A stretch of 64,000 bases of DNA from Agaricus subrufescens (lineage: Eukaryota; Basidiomycota; Agaricomycetes; Agaricales; Agaricaceae): positions 3,906,001 through 3,970,000 of the forward strand of contig CM057059.1 of assembly GCA_029945375.1 (NCBI GenBank), written 5' to 3'. Made by a program: the position numbers and the translations under genes. Shown here in pieces: positions 23,890 to 35,249 of this stretch (the first letter of the stretch is position 1; the number at the start of each line of letters is the position of its first letter). The notes under the pieces were generated by a model. The model searched no databases and was not told where the DNA came from. It saw only the letters and a list, made by a program, of their open reading frames with translations.

Positions 23890-24215
23890 ACCGGCTCCAT
23901 TCCTTCCCATGGCAGCTCCGCTCCCTCCCACAGGGGTCAGCGACTCTTCAGGGGCTCACAAAACTGAATAGCTCGCTGTTCGCATCATTCTTGCAATCAC
24001 TCGCGGCTTGATTGCGAGCCGTCCTCAGGCTCTGCCGCCGACGGCTACCCATTGAACACCAGCTCCTCTCCCTCCCACGGGGATGACCAACTCCTCAGGG
24101 GCCCCCGAAACTGCATAGCCTGTTGTTTGCATCATTGTTGCGATCACTTGCCACAGTATTGCGAGCGGTTCTCAGGCTCTGCCGCTGTGTTGCCGACGGC
24201 TAGACATTCAGGCTG
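23890..24215. repeat. Diverged tandem duplication, about 160-bp units
   Basis: Both units hold, in order, CTCCCTCCCAC, GGGG(T/A), ACTC(T/C)TCAGGGGC, AACTG.ATAGC, GCATCATT.TTGC.ATCACT, ATTGCGAGC and CTCAGGCTCTGCCG..GACGGCTA. The second begins near 24057. It sits directly left of the hairpin cluster. Confidence 0.75.
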
Positions 24216-24223
24216 GCCCCTAG

Positions 24224-24640
24224 CAGAATTCCAACAAGCAGCGCGCCAGCGCTGCTTGTTGGAATTCTGTGGGAGGTACGCTGCGAAGCAGCGTCAGAAT
24301 TGTATTGTGTTGGAATCACCTCGAAGAGGCGATTCCAACGAGCCTAGTAGCGTGCTGAGGGGATCAGCCGTTGATTTTATATTGAGTTTTCTTTTATTTT
24401 CGGGGGAGGGGTGGCGCAGCTGATGGCGCATGGCAATTGCCGGGGCGCAATCAGTAAGCAGGCTGTAAGCCTGCTTTCGGCGTGGGCTATATTTATAGAG
24501 CGTTTCATTGGTTCGGCGTTTGCCGAGCAGGGCAATGGCGCACAGTTGGCTTCACTGGCGCAATTAGTCAGCGTGCTCAACATTCCCACAGTTCAATCTC
24601 CGCTGGCGCAGTGCGCCGCAAGTGGCTTTGCACAGCCACA
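24224..24640. repeat. Cluster of perfect or near-perfect short hairpins
   Basis: The hairpins are: a 21-bp perfect stem with a GCCA loop (24224-24244/24249-24269); a 7-bp stem with a GAA loop closed by C-G (24278-24294); a 14-bp stem with one mismatch and the same GAA loop (24309-24339); an 8-bp stem with a TGTAA loop (24456-24476); GGCGC-AGT-GCGCC (24605-24617); and GTGGCT/AGCCAC (24622-24639). Such density is far above what ordinary sequence shows. GC-rich double-hairpin elements occur in some fungal mitochondrial genomes, so a mitochondrial insert is one option. Confidence 0.7.
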
Positions 24641-25119
24641 TCGATGGCTTCGCTTAGTCATTTCTGCTTCCCATCCCGGGTGGGAAAATGCATGTCAGCA
24701 AATGTTTTTGGAAAAATAATGACAAATAAGAAAAAAAATAAACGTTCAATTTTTATGTGGGAACCATCTTCGGCCTGTCAGCCGTTCATTCAAGTGTGCT
24801 CTCGATCGGTGGGTTAGGTTAGCTCTGCGGGCACCTGCCTCTTTGGGAAGTGTTAGTAAGCGCAATCAATGATGAGTGATGCGCGAGTGAACAGCCACCT
24901 CAACTGATCCTCTGGCTTGCACGCCACTTTAGGAAATATTGGTAAGCAGAATCAGTGATGAGTGATGCGCGAGTGATCCTGGCTGTACATCACGGTAAGA
25001 AAGACATTTGCGATGAGTCTGAGTGAGTAAGATAGGGAGGATAGATGAGGAGAAGAAAAATGGCAGAGAATAGAGTGAATAGGGAGTGAAATTGAGGGCA
25101 GGGGAGAGAAAAGATAACG
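24640..25119. other. Intergenic; short GAGTGATGCGCGAGTGA duplication
   Basis: The word CAGTGATGAGTGATGCGCGAGTGA, with small variations, occurs near 24865 and 24955 in a repeated context. No gene is supported. Confidence 0.5.
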
Positions 25120-28100
25120 CCTTAACCCCTTAACGAACTTGTGGTTGAAAGCAAATAATAAATTTTTTTGGCAGGAATGTATGGAATGATGTATTTAAAT
25201 TGTTTATTGTGAGGGGTAATATATATATATTGTATGTGATTGTGTACTGGTATTGAGTGGATTGTATTGTGGTAAGTGGAAGAAAGAATATATGTGCTGG
25301 GAGTGGAAAGGTGTTGATTTGTGGCCACGATGGAAAAAAAATCATATTTTTGTGCCATGAGTAGACAAATGGTGACTTGCGGGCACCATGGAAAAAAACA
25401 ATATTTTGTGCCGTGAGTGGAGAGGTGCTGACTTGCGGACAACGATGTATGCGCCGCGAGTCAAAAGCTGCTGACTCGCTGGCACTGCGGAAAAAAATAA
25501 TATTTTGCGCCGCGAGTCGAGAGGTGCTGACTTGCGGACACTTTGGAACCAAATATTATTTTGTGCCGCGAGTCAAAGGGTGTTGACTCGTGGCCAGCTT
25601 TGAAAAAACAATATATGTGTATGTGCCACGAGTCAAAAGCTGCTGACTCACGGCTGCCGTGGAAAAAAATAATATTTTGTGCCGCGAGTCGAGAGGTGCT
25701 GACTCGCGGACAGAATATATGTGCCGCGAGTCGAAAGCTGTTGACTTGCGTATTGTGGAAAAAAATAATATTTATTTTGTGCCGCGGTCGACAGGTGCTG
25801 ACTGCCCGGACACTTTGGAACCAAACATTGGCCCACATTGCCGCGAGTCGACAGGTGCTGACTCGCGGACAAGAATATATGTGCCGCGAGTCCAAGCTGC
25901 TGACTCGCGGCTGCCGTGAAAAAAATAATATTTTGTGCCGCGAGTCGAGAGGTGCTGACTCGTGGACAAGAATATATGAGCCACGAGTCAAAAGCTGGAC
26001 TTCCGCGGCTGCATAGTGGAAAAAAATAATATTTTGTGCCGCGAGTCGAGAGGTGCTGACTCGCGGACAAGAATATATGTGCCGCGAGTCAAAAGCTGCT
26101 GACTCGCGGCTGCCGTGGAAAAAAATAATGTTTTGTGCCGCGAGTCGACAGGTGCTGACTTGTGGACACTTTGGAACCAAATAATATTTTGTGCCGCGAG
26201 TCGACAGGTGCTGACTCGCGGCTGCCGTGGAAAAAAATAATATTTTGTGCCGCGAGTCGAGAGGTGCTGACTCGCGGACAAGAATATATGTGCCGCGAGT
26301 CAAAAGCTGCTGACTCGCGGCCGCCTTGGAAAAAAATAATATTTCGTGCCGCAAGTCAAGAGGTGCTGACTTGTGGACACTTTGGAACCAAATAATATTT
26401 TGTGCCGCGAGTCGAGAGGTGCTGACTCGCGGACAAGAATATATGTGCCGCGAGTCAGCCTGCTGACTCGCGGCTGCCAATGAAAAAAATTATGTTTGTG
26501 CCGCGAGTCGACAGGTGCCCAACATGGACACTTTGGAACGAATAATGACTAAGCGAGTCGACAGGTGCTTGGTTCCGCGGCTGCCGTGGGAAAAAATATT
26601 TTGTGCAGCGAGTCGGCAGTGCTGACTTACTTGGACACTTTGGAACAAACATTATTTTGTGCCGCGAGTGGAGCAGGTGCTGACTCGCGGACAGAGGCAT
26701 GCTATGTGCCGCGAGTCTTTGCTTGTTTCGCGGCTGCTGTGAAAAAAATAATATTTTATTGCTGAGAGTCGACAGGTGCTGACTTGCGGACACTTTGGAA
26801 CCAAACATTATTTTGTGCTGCGAGTCGACAGGTGCTGACTCGCGGACAAGAATATATGTGCCGCGAGTCATAAGCTGCTGACTCGCGGCTGCCGTGGAAA
26901 AAAATAATATTTTGTGCCGCGAGTCGAGAGGTGCTGACTCGCGGACAAGAATATATGTGCCACGAGTCAAAAGCTGCTGACTCGCGGCTGCCTTGGAAAA
27001 AAATAATATTTTGTGCCGCGAGTCGACAGGTGCTGACTTGCGGACACTTTGGAACCAAATAATATTTTGTGCCGCGAGTCGACAGGTGCTGACTTGCGGA
27101 CACTTTGGAACCAAACATTATTTTGTGCCACGAGTCGAGAGGTGCTGACTTGCGGACAAGAATATATGTGCCGCGAGTCAAAAGCTGCTGACTCGCGGCC
27201 GCCTTGGAAAAAAATAATATTTTGTGCCGCGAGTGAAGAGGTGCTGACTTGTGGACACTTTGGAACCAAATATTATTTTGTGCCACGAGTCGAGAGGTGC
27301 TGACTCGCGGACAAGAATATATGTGCCGCGAGTCAAAAGCTGCTGAATCGCGGCTGCTGTGGAAAAAAATAATATTTTGTGCCGCGAGTCGACAGGTGCT
27401 GACTTGCGGACACTTTGGAACCAAACATTATTTTGTGCTGCGAGTCGACAGGTGCTGACTCGCGGACAAGAATATATGTGCCGCGAGTCAAAAGCTGCTG
27501 ACTCGCGGCTGCTGTGGAAAAAAATAATATTTTGTGCCGCGAGTCAACAGGTGCTGACTCGCGGGCAAGAATATATGTGCCGCGAGTCAAAAGCTGCTGA
27601 CTCGCGGCTGCTGTGGAAAAAAATAATATTTTGTGCCGCGAGTCGAGAGGTGCTGACTCGCGGGCAAGAATATATGTGCCGCGAGTCAAAAGCTGCTGAC
27701 TCGCGGCTGCTGTGGAAAAAAATAATATTTTGTGCCTCGAGTAGACAGGTGCTGACTTGCGGACACTTTGGAACCAAACATTATTTTGTGCCGGTCGAGT
27801 CGGACATGTGCCGCGAGTGCTGACTGCCGCGCTGACTTGTGGACACTTTGGAACCAAATATTATTTTGTGCCACGAGTCGAGAGGTGCTGACTCGCGGCC
27901 GCGAGTCAAAAGCTGCTGACTCGCGGCTGCTGTGGAAAAAAATAATATTTTGTGCCGCGAGTCGACAGGTGCTGACTTGCGGACACTTTGGAACCAAACA
28001 TTATTTTGTGCCGCGAGTCGACAGGTGCTGACTCGCGGACAAGAATATATGTGCCGCGAGTCAAAAGCTGCTGACTCGCGGCTGCCTTGGAAAAAAATAA

Positions 28101-28900
28101 TATTTTGTGCCTCGAGTCGAGAGGTGCTGACTTGTGGACACTTTGGAACCAAATATTATTTTGTGCCGTGAGTCAAAGGGTGTCGACTCGTGGCCAGCTT
28201 TGAAAAACAATATATGTATATGTGCCACGAGTCGAAAGCTGCTGACTCGCGGCTGCGGTGGAAAAAAATCACATTTTGTCCAGCAAGTCGACAAATGGTG
28301 ACTCGCGGCCACCATGGAAGAAAACAATATTTTGTGCTGCAAGTCGAGAGGTGCTGACTCGCGGACAAGAATATATGTGCCGCGAGTCAAAAGCTGCTGA
28401 CTCGCAGCCGCCGTGGAAAAAAATAATATTTTGTGCCGCGAGTCGACAGGTGCTGACTCGCGGACACTTTGCAACTAAATATTATTTTGTGCTGTGAGTC
28501 AAAAGGTGTCGACTCGCGGCCAGCCTTGAAAATTTTAATATTTTCCCCTGCAAGTCACAATATCTCAACTCGTGGCCAGCCTTCAAAAAATATATATATT
28601 TTGTGCGGCGAGTTGTAAGCTGCTGACTCCTGGCCACCATGTCACAGAATATTATTGTATCCCGCGAGTCAAAACGTCTTGAGGCGCGGTTACCATTGCA
28701 ACAAAATAATATTTGTGCCATGAGTCCAAAGGTGTTGACTCACGGCAGCTGTGAAAAAAAATAAAATTTGTGTCACGAGTCTAAAAGTGTAGACTCGTGG
28801 CCACCCTTGAAAAAAATAATATTTATCCCCCACAAGTGGCAATAATTAATGTGTCAACTCGTAGCCAATCATCACAAAGATAACATGGTTACTATGATAA
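25120..28900. repeat. Hairpin-unit tandem array 1
   Basis: After a head sequence of about 200 bp starting AACGCCTTAACCCCTTAAC, the DNA consists of tandem units around the inverted repeat CCGCGAGTC-N(about 12)-GACTCGCGG. Three linkers alternate: GACACTTTGGAACCAAA.ATT (56-bp unit), a CTGC.GTGGAAAAAAATAAT type (56-bp unit), and GACAAGAATATATGTG (43-bp unit). For example, repeats start at 27481, 27537, 27580, 27955 and 28011. The G/A and C/T changes in arms (TTGCGG, CACGAG) often weaken pairing. Long ORFs on both strands are repeat translations. It is not a CRISPR: the repeats vary and the linkers repeat. Confidence 0.95.
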
Positions 28901-30165
28901 CCCCTTAACCCCTTAACCAACTTGTGGTTTAAAGCAATTTTTTTTCGGGGGGGAATGTGGTGTACTATTATTGTGTAAAATGAATGATGTAAAAATGGAT
29001 TATAAAATGGTATTCTAAGGGGTAATGTATATATATATGTGCACTTGTTTTAAGTGGATCGTATTGTGGTAAATGCTAAAAACAACAATTGTGCTGCAGA
29101 CTTGAGGCAGCCATGAAAAAAAAATGAGAATTGTGCCGCAAGTCAAAAGGTGTTGACTTGCAGCTGGCCTTGAAAAAAAAGAATTTGTGCCAAGAGTGGA
29201 AAACTGCTGACTCACAGCAACTGGACATTTTGTCCCGTGAGTTGAAAAGTCTGGGCTCACTGCCACCATTGAAACAAAATAATGTTTGTGTGGCGAGTCA
29301 AAAGGTGTTGACTTGCGGCCAGCCTTGAAAAAGCAATATATGTGCTGCGAGTCGAAAGCTGTGGACTCGCGGTCATAGCGGACAAAAATCATATTGTGTC
29401 CTGCGATTCAAAAGCTGCTGACTCGCGGCCACCATTGAAAGAAAATAATATTTGTGCTGCAAGTAAAAAGGTGTTGTGTTGAGTCGTGGCCCCTGTGAAA
29501 AAAAATTTTTGTGCCGCGAGTCAAAAGGAGTCGACTTGCGGCGCCTATGAAAAAAACTAATAATGTTTGTGTTGCGAGTCACAAAGTGTTGACTCGCGGC
29601 CAGCCTTGAAAAAAACCATATATGTGCCGCGAGTGGAAAGCTGTTGACTTGCGGCCACCGTGGAAAAAAAATCATACTTTGTCTCGCGAGTCAAAACCTG
29701 CTGACTCGCAGCTACTGTTGGACAAAATATTATTTTGTCCCGCGAGTCAAAACGTGTCGACTTGCGGCTGCTGTGAAAAAAACTAATATTATTTGTGTCG
29801 CAAGTCACACAGTGTCAACTCGCGGCCACTGTCAAAAGAAAATAATGTTTGTCCCGCAAGTCAAAAGGTGTTGACTCACAGCCCTTGTAAAAAAATAAAT
29901 ATTTTGTGCCTCGGGTCAAAAGGTGTCGACTCGCGGCCAGCCTTGAAAAAACCAATATATGTGCCAGGAGTGGAAAGCTGTTGACTTGTGGCCACCGTGG
30001 AAAAAAAATCATACTTTGTCTCGCAAGTCAAAACCTGCTGACTCGTGGCTACTGTTGAACAAAATATTATTTATTTTGTCCCGCAAGTCAAAACGTATTG
30101 ACTTGCGGCCACCATTGAAACAAAATATTATTTGTGCTGCAAGTCAAAACGTCTTCTGGCCCCTC
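28901..30165. repeat. Hairpin-unit tandem array 2, more diverged
   Basis: The head sequence of array 1 recurs here (AACCCCTTAACCAACTTGTGG, later TCTAAGGGGTAAT and GGATCGTATTGTGGTAA), followed by more degenerate units of the type CCGCGAGTCAAAAGGTGTTGA..CTCGCGGCC. The copy of head plus array shows that the whole module, not only the unit, has been duplicated. The array stops near 30155, about 100 bp from the stop codon of the H3-like gene. A remnant unit is also seen near 32880-33010. Confidence 0.9.
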
Positions 30166-30263
30166 TCACATTAATCTCTTCTTACTTCATATCCTCACCA
30201 CCATAATCCATCAAAGAGAATTTATTAGCCACAACTAACTACCACATGCCAACCCCCCACCCA

Positions 30264-30949
30264 TCACCCCTCCATACCCACTTCTTCCTCCCTAGCTTCT
30301 GCCCTCTCCCTCTTCAACCTCTTGAGCACCCCCACTGCCAGCCTCACATCCTTCACCCTCAGCAGCTTCCTACATAGGATAGTGCAGCAGAGATGATTGC
30401 TCATCTGAAACACTTCATCCAGATACTCAGCACACCCCTGAATCAGGGCTGTCCAGGCTAGCTGCTCTATTGCCTGTTATACTTAATCAGTAACTAATCG
30501 CCCGCAACATACTCACAACTTACCATGGGACACAGGTCGGGACATATCTCCATGATGATGTCCAGGATCATGGCCATGATCCCTCTAGTCATCTCATAGT
30601 CCATGATGGTGGGTATTCTCACCGTCTGTCCCTAATACATGGTCAGTAAATAATACCATCACTTTTATACATGCATTAACACTTACATCTATTGCTCTTT
30701 CCACCATGACAATGATGTTTCCATTCTGCAAAATAACAATTATTCAGTAATTTTGCCAACCGGAATGAAGGAATCAATACTCACAGCGTCAAGAGGATGA
30801 TATTGAGGAGCCTCCTCCACAACCTCCACAGCCTCCTCCACCACCTCCTCAGCCTCCTCCACTATCACCTCCTCGACGCTCAGCGGTCCCTCAGCTATAG
30901 CCAGAGCCTCGGTCATCCCAATGAGAGCTATATCCTCTTGTTTCTGCAT
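30264..30949 (-). CDS. Histone-H3-like fold protein 1 with acidic, SIM-like tail
   Basis: Four phase-0 exons were read: 30949-30785, 30725-30687, 30631-30524 and 30473-30264, giving 173 residues. Introns start GTGAG/GTAAG and end CAG/TAG. Residues 1-55 are an acidic tail (LSVEEVIVEEAEEVVEE, AVEVVEEA). Residues 56-79 resemble a beta hairpin (NGNIIVMVE..VRIP). Residues 84-160 follow histone H3: helix 1 RGIMAMILDIIMEI, helix 2 AWTALIQGCAEYLDEVF..NHLC, then loop and helix 3 RKLLRVKDVRLAVGVLKR, matching H3's [20 protein letters not shown] and KRVTIMPKDIQLARRI. The basic H3 tail and its K4/K9/K27 contexts are absent. A paralogue lies at 35250-36116. Its role is unknown; a chromatin or DNA-binding role is inferred from the fold only. 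Confidence 0.75.
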
Positions 30950-32140
30950 ATCGTTGTGGTGGTGTAGAACGATAATTTGTTCACCGCCAGTCCACCTTAA
31001 ATATCTCTTGCACCCAGTGATTACTAAACACTTTACTAAACACTCACATACCCGACTCATCCAATAGCCATTCTCGGCGGCACAAAGATATCCGCCGAAC
31101 AAAGATATGTGATCGCTTACTGAACCTTACCAAATAGCTTTCCATCCTCTCAGTCCTTGCTTTCTTATAAATGATGTCCCTAATTTTCCACCGCGCCTGG
31201 ACCACAAATTAACAGTCTAATTTCTATTCTGAAGTCCCTTCTTTTAGTGAGAAATGTGCATGTTTTAGCATTCTGATATTCCAATGTTATATCTTTGTAG
31301 GAATGACATGATTTTTTGTGTACGTCAAACCTAGACCCCAAGAAGCTAGAATCGTAGATCCAGGCATCAAGCAAAATTTATGGCCGTTGTCCCTTAGCTA
31401 TCGGGAACGACTTGGATTAAGAATTACGAATTATGAATTACAAAATGACAGGTGCAGAGCACCTTTAATTCCTTGCCGCGCTCACAGAAAATACGACGCA
31501 GACACTTTTCTGTGTCCAGCCTACATTGCGTGGACTCATTATTTCTGCTGTAGCGCATCTATGTGAGACAGAAAACACAATCTGCACCCAACGGGAGATA
31601 TGTGATGGATTGTTCTGAGGGCTCTCACCACTGCATGGCCTACGGCAAATACACTAATCTCCGAGATTACGTGAATCATATACTACTTCCGAGGGTGAAA
31701 AGCAGGGTAGCTTGCTTTAGACAACACAACTTGTCCAATCCGGAAAAATAGGTTCCATCACAAGCAGTCCCGTAGATCAACAGGATTTGTATATTTTTCT
31801 TTTGTTTTTGTTTTTCGCCTTTTTTCTGGCAGTGTTATTAGGCGCAGGATGTAGCTAATGCTCTTTAGAAGCGTGTTGTGTCATACGAAGTAGATGTTTT
31901 GTAAGAAAATAATTGAATGTTTATGTAGTCGGGCAGTACGTGTTCGGGATCTGCTTTATTTGGTTCAAACCAAAAATAGGCGAACAATTACAGAACTGTG
32001 CCCAATAGCTTTCCATGCTCTGAATATAATTGCTTTCCTATGATCTCGTTATTTTTCACCCTGGCTGCACCCAAGTTAAGCAGACAGATTGCCATGTTTT
32101 GGACATCTGGTATTTGAATCCGATATCTTTCTAGCAGTTG
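30950..32140. promoter_or_regulatory. Upstream region of H3-like gene 1
   Basis: The 5' flank (minus sense) shares words with the flank of the paralogue: GTTTAGTAATCA, TTCTACA(A)CACCACCAC and AACGAT directly before the start codon. Further upstream, near 31305-31365, lies ATGATTTTTTGTGTACGTCAAACC..CCCCAAGAAGC, which recurs at 32140, in the 102-bp repeats and at 36240 upstream of the second gene. Short ORFs at 31180-31751 lack support. Confidence 0.5.
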
Positions 32141-32530
32141 CATGATTTTTTGTTTACGACAAACCTAAACCCCAGGAAGCCAAAATTTTAAATTGAGGTA
32201 CCAAAATTTTCTAATTTACATTGTCTGTATTGTCCGTTGTATTGTCTGTCGTCCTTTACGTCGAACCTAAACCCCAAGAAACCAAAAGTGTAAATTGAGG
32301 TATCAAAATTTTCTAATTTATATTGTCTGTATTGTCCGTTGTATTGTCTGTCGTCCTTTACGTCGAACCTAAACCCCAAGAAGCCAAAAGTGTAAATTGA
32401 GGTATCAAAATTTTCTAATTTATATTGTCTGTATTGTCCGTTGTATTGTCTGACATCCTTTACGTCGAACCTAAACCCCAAGAAGCCAGAATTGTAAATT
32501 GAGGTAATCAAAATTTTCTAAAATTTACAT
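32140..32530. repeat. 102-bp tandem repeat, about 3.5 copies
   Basis: Units read AAATTGAGGTATCAAAATTT, TCTAATTTA.ATTGTCTGTA, TTGTCCGTTGTATTGTCTG and CTTTACGTCGAACCTAAACC with CCAAGAAGCC. Because 102 is a multiple of 3, an ORF of 107 codons stays open on the minus strand through the copies; I see this as a shadow. Single related units lie at about 31305 and 36240 upstream of the two H3-like genes. Confidence 0.85.
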
Positions 32531-34408
32531 TATCTGTACTGTCCGTTGTCCCTTAGCTACCGGGAGTGACAATGAAAATATGAATTATCAATGACGAAAT
32601 TGCAGGAAAGGATAAATTTAGAAATGACAAATGATCATGAATTGCTTCCCGCTCAATTTGCACCGGTGAATCCTCGGAGTGTGTCACGTGTGCATCTCTC
32701 TAGTGAAGCCCGACTCACTCCTGTTAAATGACATTTTCTATGGGGCAGCGCTATTTGTTGTGACTGAGATTGTTATTTATTGGTATTTTAAAGCCTCGAG
32801 ATAGGGTTCTTACATGGGCTCGCGGAGTAATGCAGGACGCTTTTTGTTGTGGAGCCTGCATTGGGCATGGTAGAGGGAATTTGTGTTGACTCGCAGCCAC
32901 TCAATCTTGAGGATAAAAAAGTTTTTCTACTCAGGCTACAGGTTGATGGGTGCCAACTTGTGACTACTCGAAAAAAATTTTTTTGTGCCACAAGTGGCGA
33001 GGTGTCATCAACTCCCGGCTACAAGTGTGGAATCCACGTGAGGACGGGAACTAATGTGGGCTGGATGGACACTTGACATTGAATCAGCGGACATGCACTG
33101 TAGTGAGCCCAAAAAGTTGATTACCCCCATTTGGATTAGTATATCATGGGAACTTTCAACAGGAGGAGTGCCAAATGAGCGTCAGAGATGCTATCTGGGA
33201 CAATGATTCTGACTATGGTAGCTGGGATCATAAGAGGAGGTGTCAGTATAGTGTGAGTGGTAGATGAGATGACAAGTGTGGTTTGCTAGGCAGTATTGAC
33301 GGAAAGACTGTTTCCGGTATTTAAACTGGTTGAATGCCGGAAATAGATTTTAGGTGAGACAAATAAGAGACAGCTGAAATACAGGGATTTGTACTTAAAT
33401 ATGAAGGATATGAGTGCTTTCAAAATCGAGTTCAATGAAAGAACCCCGGAATGCCAACCTCTGGGGATGGGTACGGTCCTACCCCAGGTGGGGACAGGAC
33501 ATGGGATAGTGTCGGGCAAAAGTGCGGATCCGGCGGGCGGGCGGACTTGACAGGGAATAACCCGAGGTGGACATGGCTTGCATGTTGGAGGAAAGTATGA
33601 TTGTGTAGAATAGATGGTATAATGGGTAGAGATAGAGCAAGGGTATTGAAAATTTAAACACACAAGGTGAATGATAGTCAGATTATGGCAACGCAGAAAC
33701 AATATCAAGGCATGGCGGGGCTGGATGCGTGCTGATGCAGACCAATGAGGATGGGTGCGGGCATCATGCGGACGCCTTGGGTACTGATGCGGACACCATG
33801 GGGACAGCGACACCTCCTTCAGATCTCCTTAACACTGATAAAACATGAATCTTATAATGGTTGTAACACTTATTAGGATATGTGTAAATGAAAAATTGGC
33901 AGATTTAAAAAGCTACAAAGTACCGTATGGATATATAGAAGTGGGTTGATAACATTCAAGAGAGGCTTGATGCGGACACAAGGCAGGCTGGACGTGGAAA
34001 AAGAGTCGACATGGGTGTGTGCATTTTTCTGCAAGCGCATTTTAGGACTGATAAAAGGTCAGGGTTATAATGATTATCAGCATGAGTGTGATGAAGGAGA
34101 GAGGATATGATACGGAAAATAGCAGTCTACAGGAAATAGGAGGAGGGCGGGATGGGCATTTTTCCTGTGTTGTGAGGGTGTAGTGTGGATGGAGTAGAAT
34201 AAGTGAGATAATTATAACAGAATAAAGATTATAGCACTCACGCGGGGCTCTCATAATAATAAATAAAAAAAGAAGTTGCTGTATCTGGGTTTATGGATGA
34301 AAGTAGGAGAGTCAGTGTTTGGATTTGGGGTACCAGGGTTGTTGTGTTGGATAGTAAATAAATTGGAGCTTATGGGGACTGAGTGACATGTTAGATGCTA
34401 CTGTAGGG
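32531..34408. other. Repeat-derived intergenic DNA rich in GCGGAC words
   Basis: A degenerate array unit appears near 32880-33010 (GTTGACTCGCAGCCACT, GTGCCACAAGTGGCGAGG). From 33450 to 34000 the words TGCGGAC and GGGGACA recur (for example ATGCGGACGCC, ATGCGGACACC). ORFs here are Pro/His/Ser-rich composition artefacts. Confidence 0.5.
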
Positions 34409-34417
34409 CATAATTTA

Positions 34418-35062
34418 GGGCTACCAGAAATACGAGGAGCCCACTGCGGGCTGTTTTCCCGTGTTGAGCCCGCGTCAGCCTCTTTTTCCGCGTCTAGTCC
34501 GGGTCTAGTCGGTGTCGAGTAGAATAATCCACATAATTATAATAAAGTAACCTTATAATATTTAAAAAACATCCTCCCCTCCGTATAGAATTATTTTTCT
34601 TGTGCTCTATCTTGCTTTATGTATGTAATTATGGCCTTAGTTTTCCCACTTGTTGCTCAAATATGGTGACCTTAGTTGTGTTATCTATACCCTCCCACGT
34701 CAAGCCCTCGTGAGCCCGCGTCTGATCCTCTGATCCCTCTTCGCGTCCTCATTTGTCCGTGTCGTACACTCGTGATCCCGTGTTATGTTTTCATCATTAA
34801 TTAGCTATATCTATTGAATATTTGAGTGGCCTACCACCCTTGCCGTCTTCTATAATAAATTAGCGGTTCCCCCCACTTCCTGCCTATGTTAGACCCTCCT
34901 CTAGCCCATAATTAAACCTCCACCCATTTGCGCCCCTGGTGTTTGTCGGCGTGTGTCGGCGTGTTAGTTGGCGTGTTAGTTGGCGTGTTAGTTGGCGCAT
35001 GTTAGTCAGCGTCAGCATGTAAGCCTTGTCAGCACACAGGCTCCTTGTATTTGCTGTAGCCC
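34418..35062. mobile_element. MITE with GGGCTAC ends and 9-bp target duplication
   Basis: The left end GGGCTACCAGAAATACGAGG and the right end, read in complement as GGGCTACAGCAAATACAAGG, form imperfect inverted repeats of about 24 bp. The direct repeats CATAATTTA (34409-34417 and 35063-35071) are identical. A 9-bp duplication is typical of Mutator-like elements; I have no transposase to confirm this. The interior contains the DNA shared with the 41946 copy (TTTTCCCGTGTTGAGCCCG, GGCGTGTTAGTTGGCGTG). Confidence 0.75.
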
Positions 35063-35249
35063 CATAATTTAAGGTTGAGGGATTTGAAGTGGGTTGTGAT
35101 TGTGTGTGAATAAGGATTGTGTGGGGACAGGGTGGTTGTATCTGGTATAGCTGGGGAAAAATAGGCAAGAAGGAAAAACAAGTAAAGTAAGATTAGATAA
35201 GTGGGAATAAATTGATAACTAAAAATAACCATGTCTATGGATTAATTAA

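Noticed and set aside
25461..28474. Long ORFs of up to 339 codons on both strands inside the hairpin array
   Set aside because: They translate the 56/43-bp units in repeated patterns (for example RESAPLDSRHKILFF) and mirror each other on opposite strands. They exist because stops are rare in the unit.
25120..30165. CRISPR-like array
   Set aside because: The repeated units vary, the linkers themselves recur, no cas-like gene is near and the host is a eukaryote.
32188..32511. Minus-strand 107-codon ORF of repeated FGFLGFRFDVKDD units
   Set aside because: The 102-bp repeat is a multiple of 3, so one frame stays open by chance. No single-copy homologue or extra signal is present.
33286..33813. 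175-codon minus-strand ORF
   Set aside because: Its Cys/Pro/His/Ser composition reflects GCGGAC-rich repeat DNA. It has no domain, no paralogue and no splice support.
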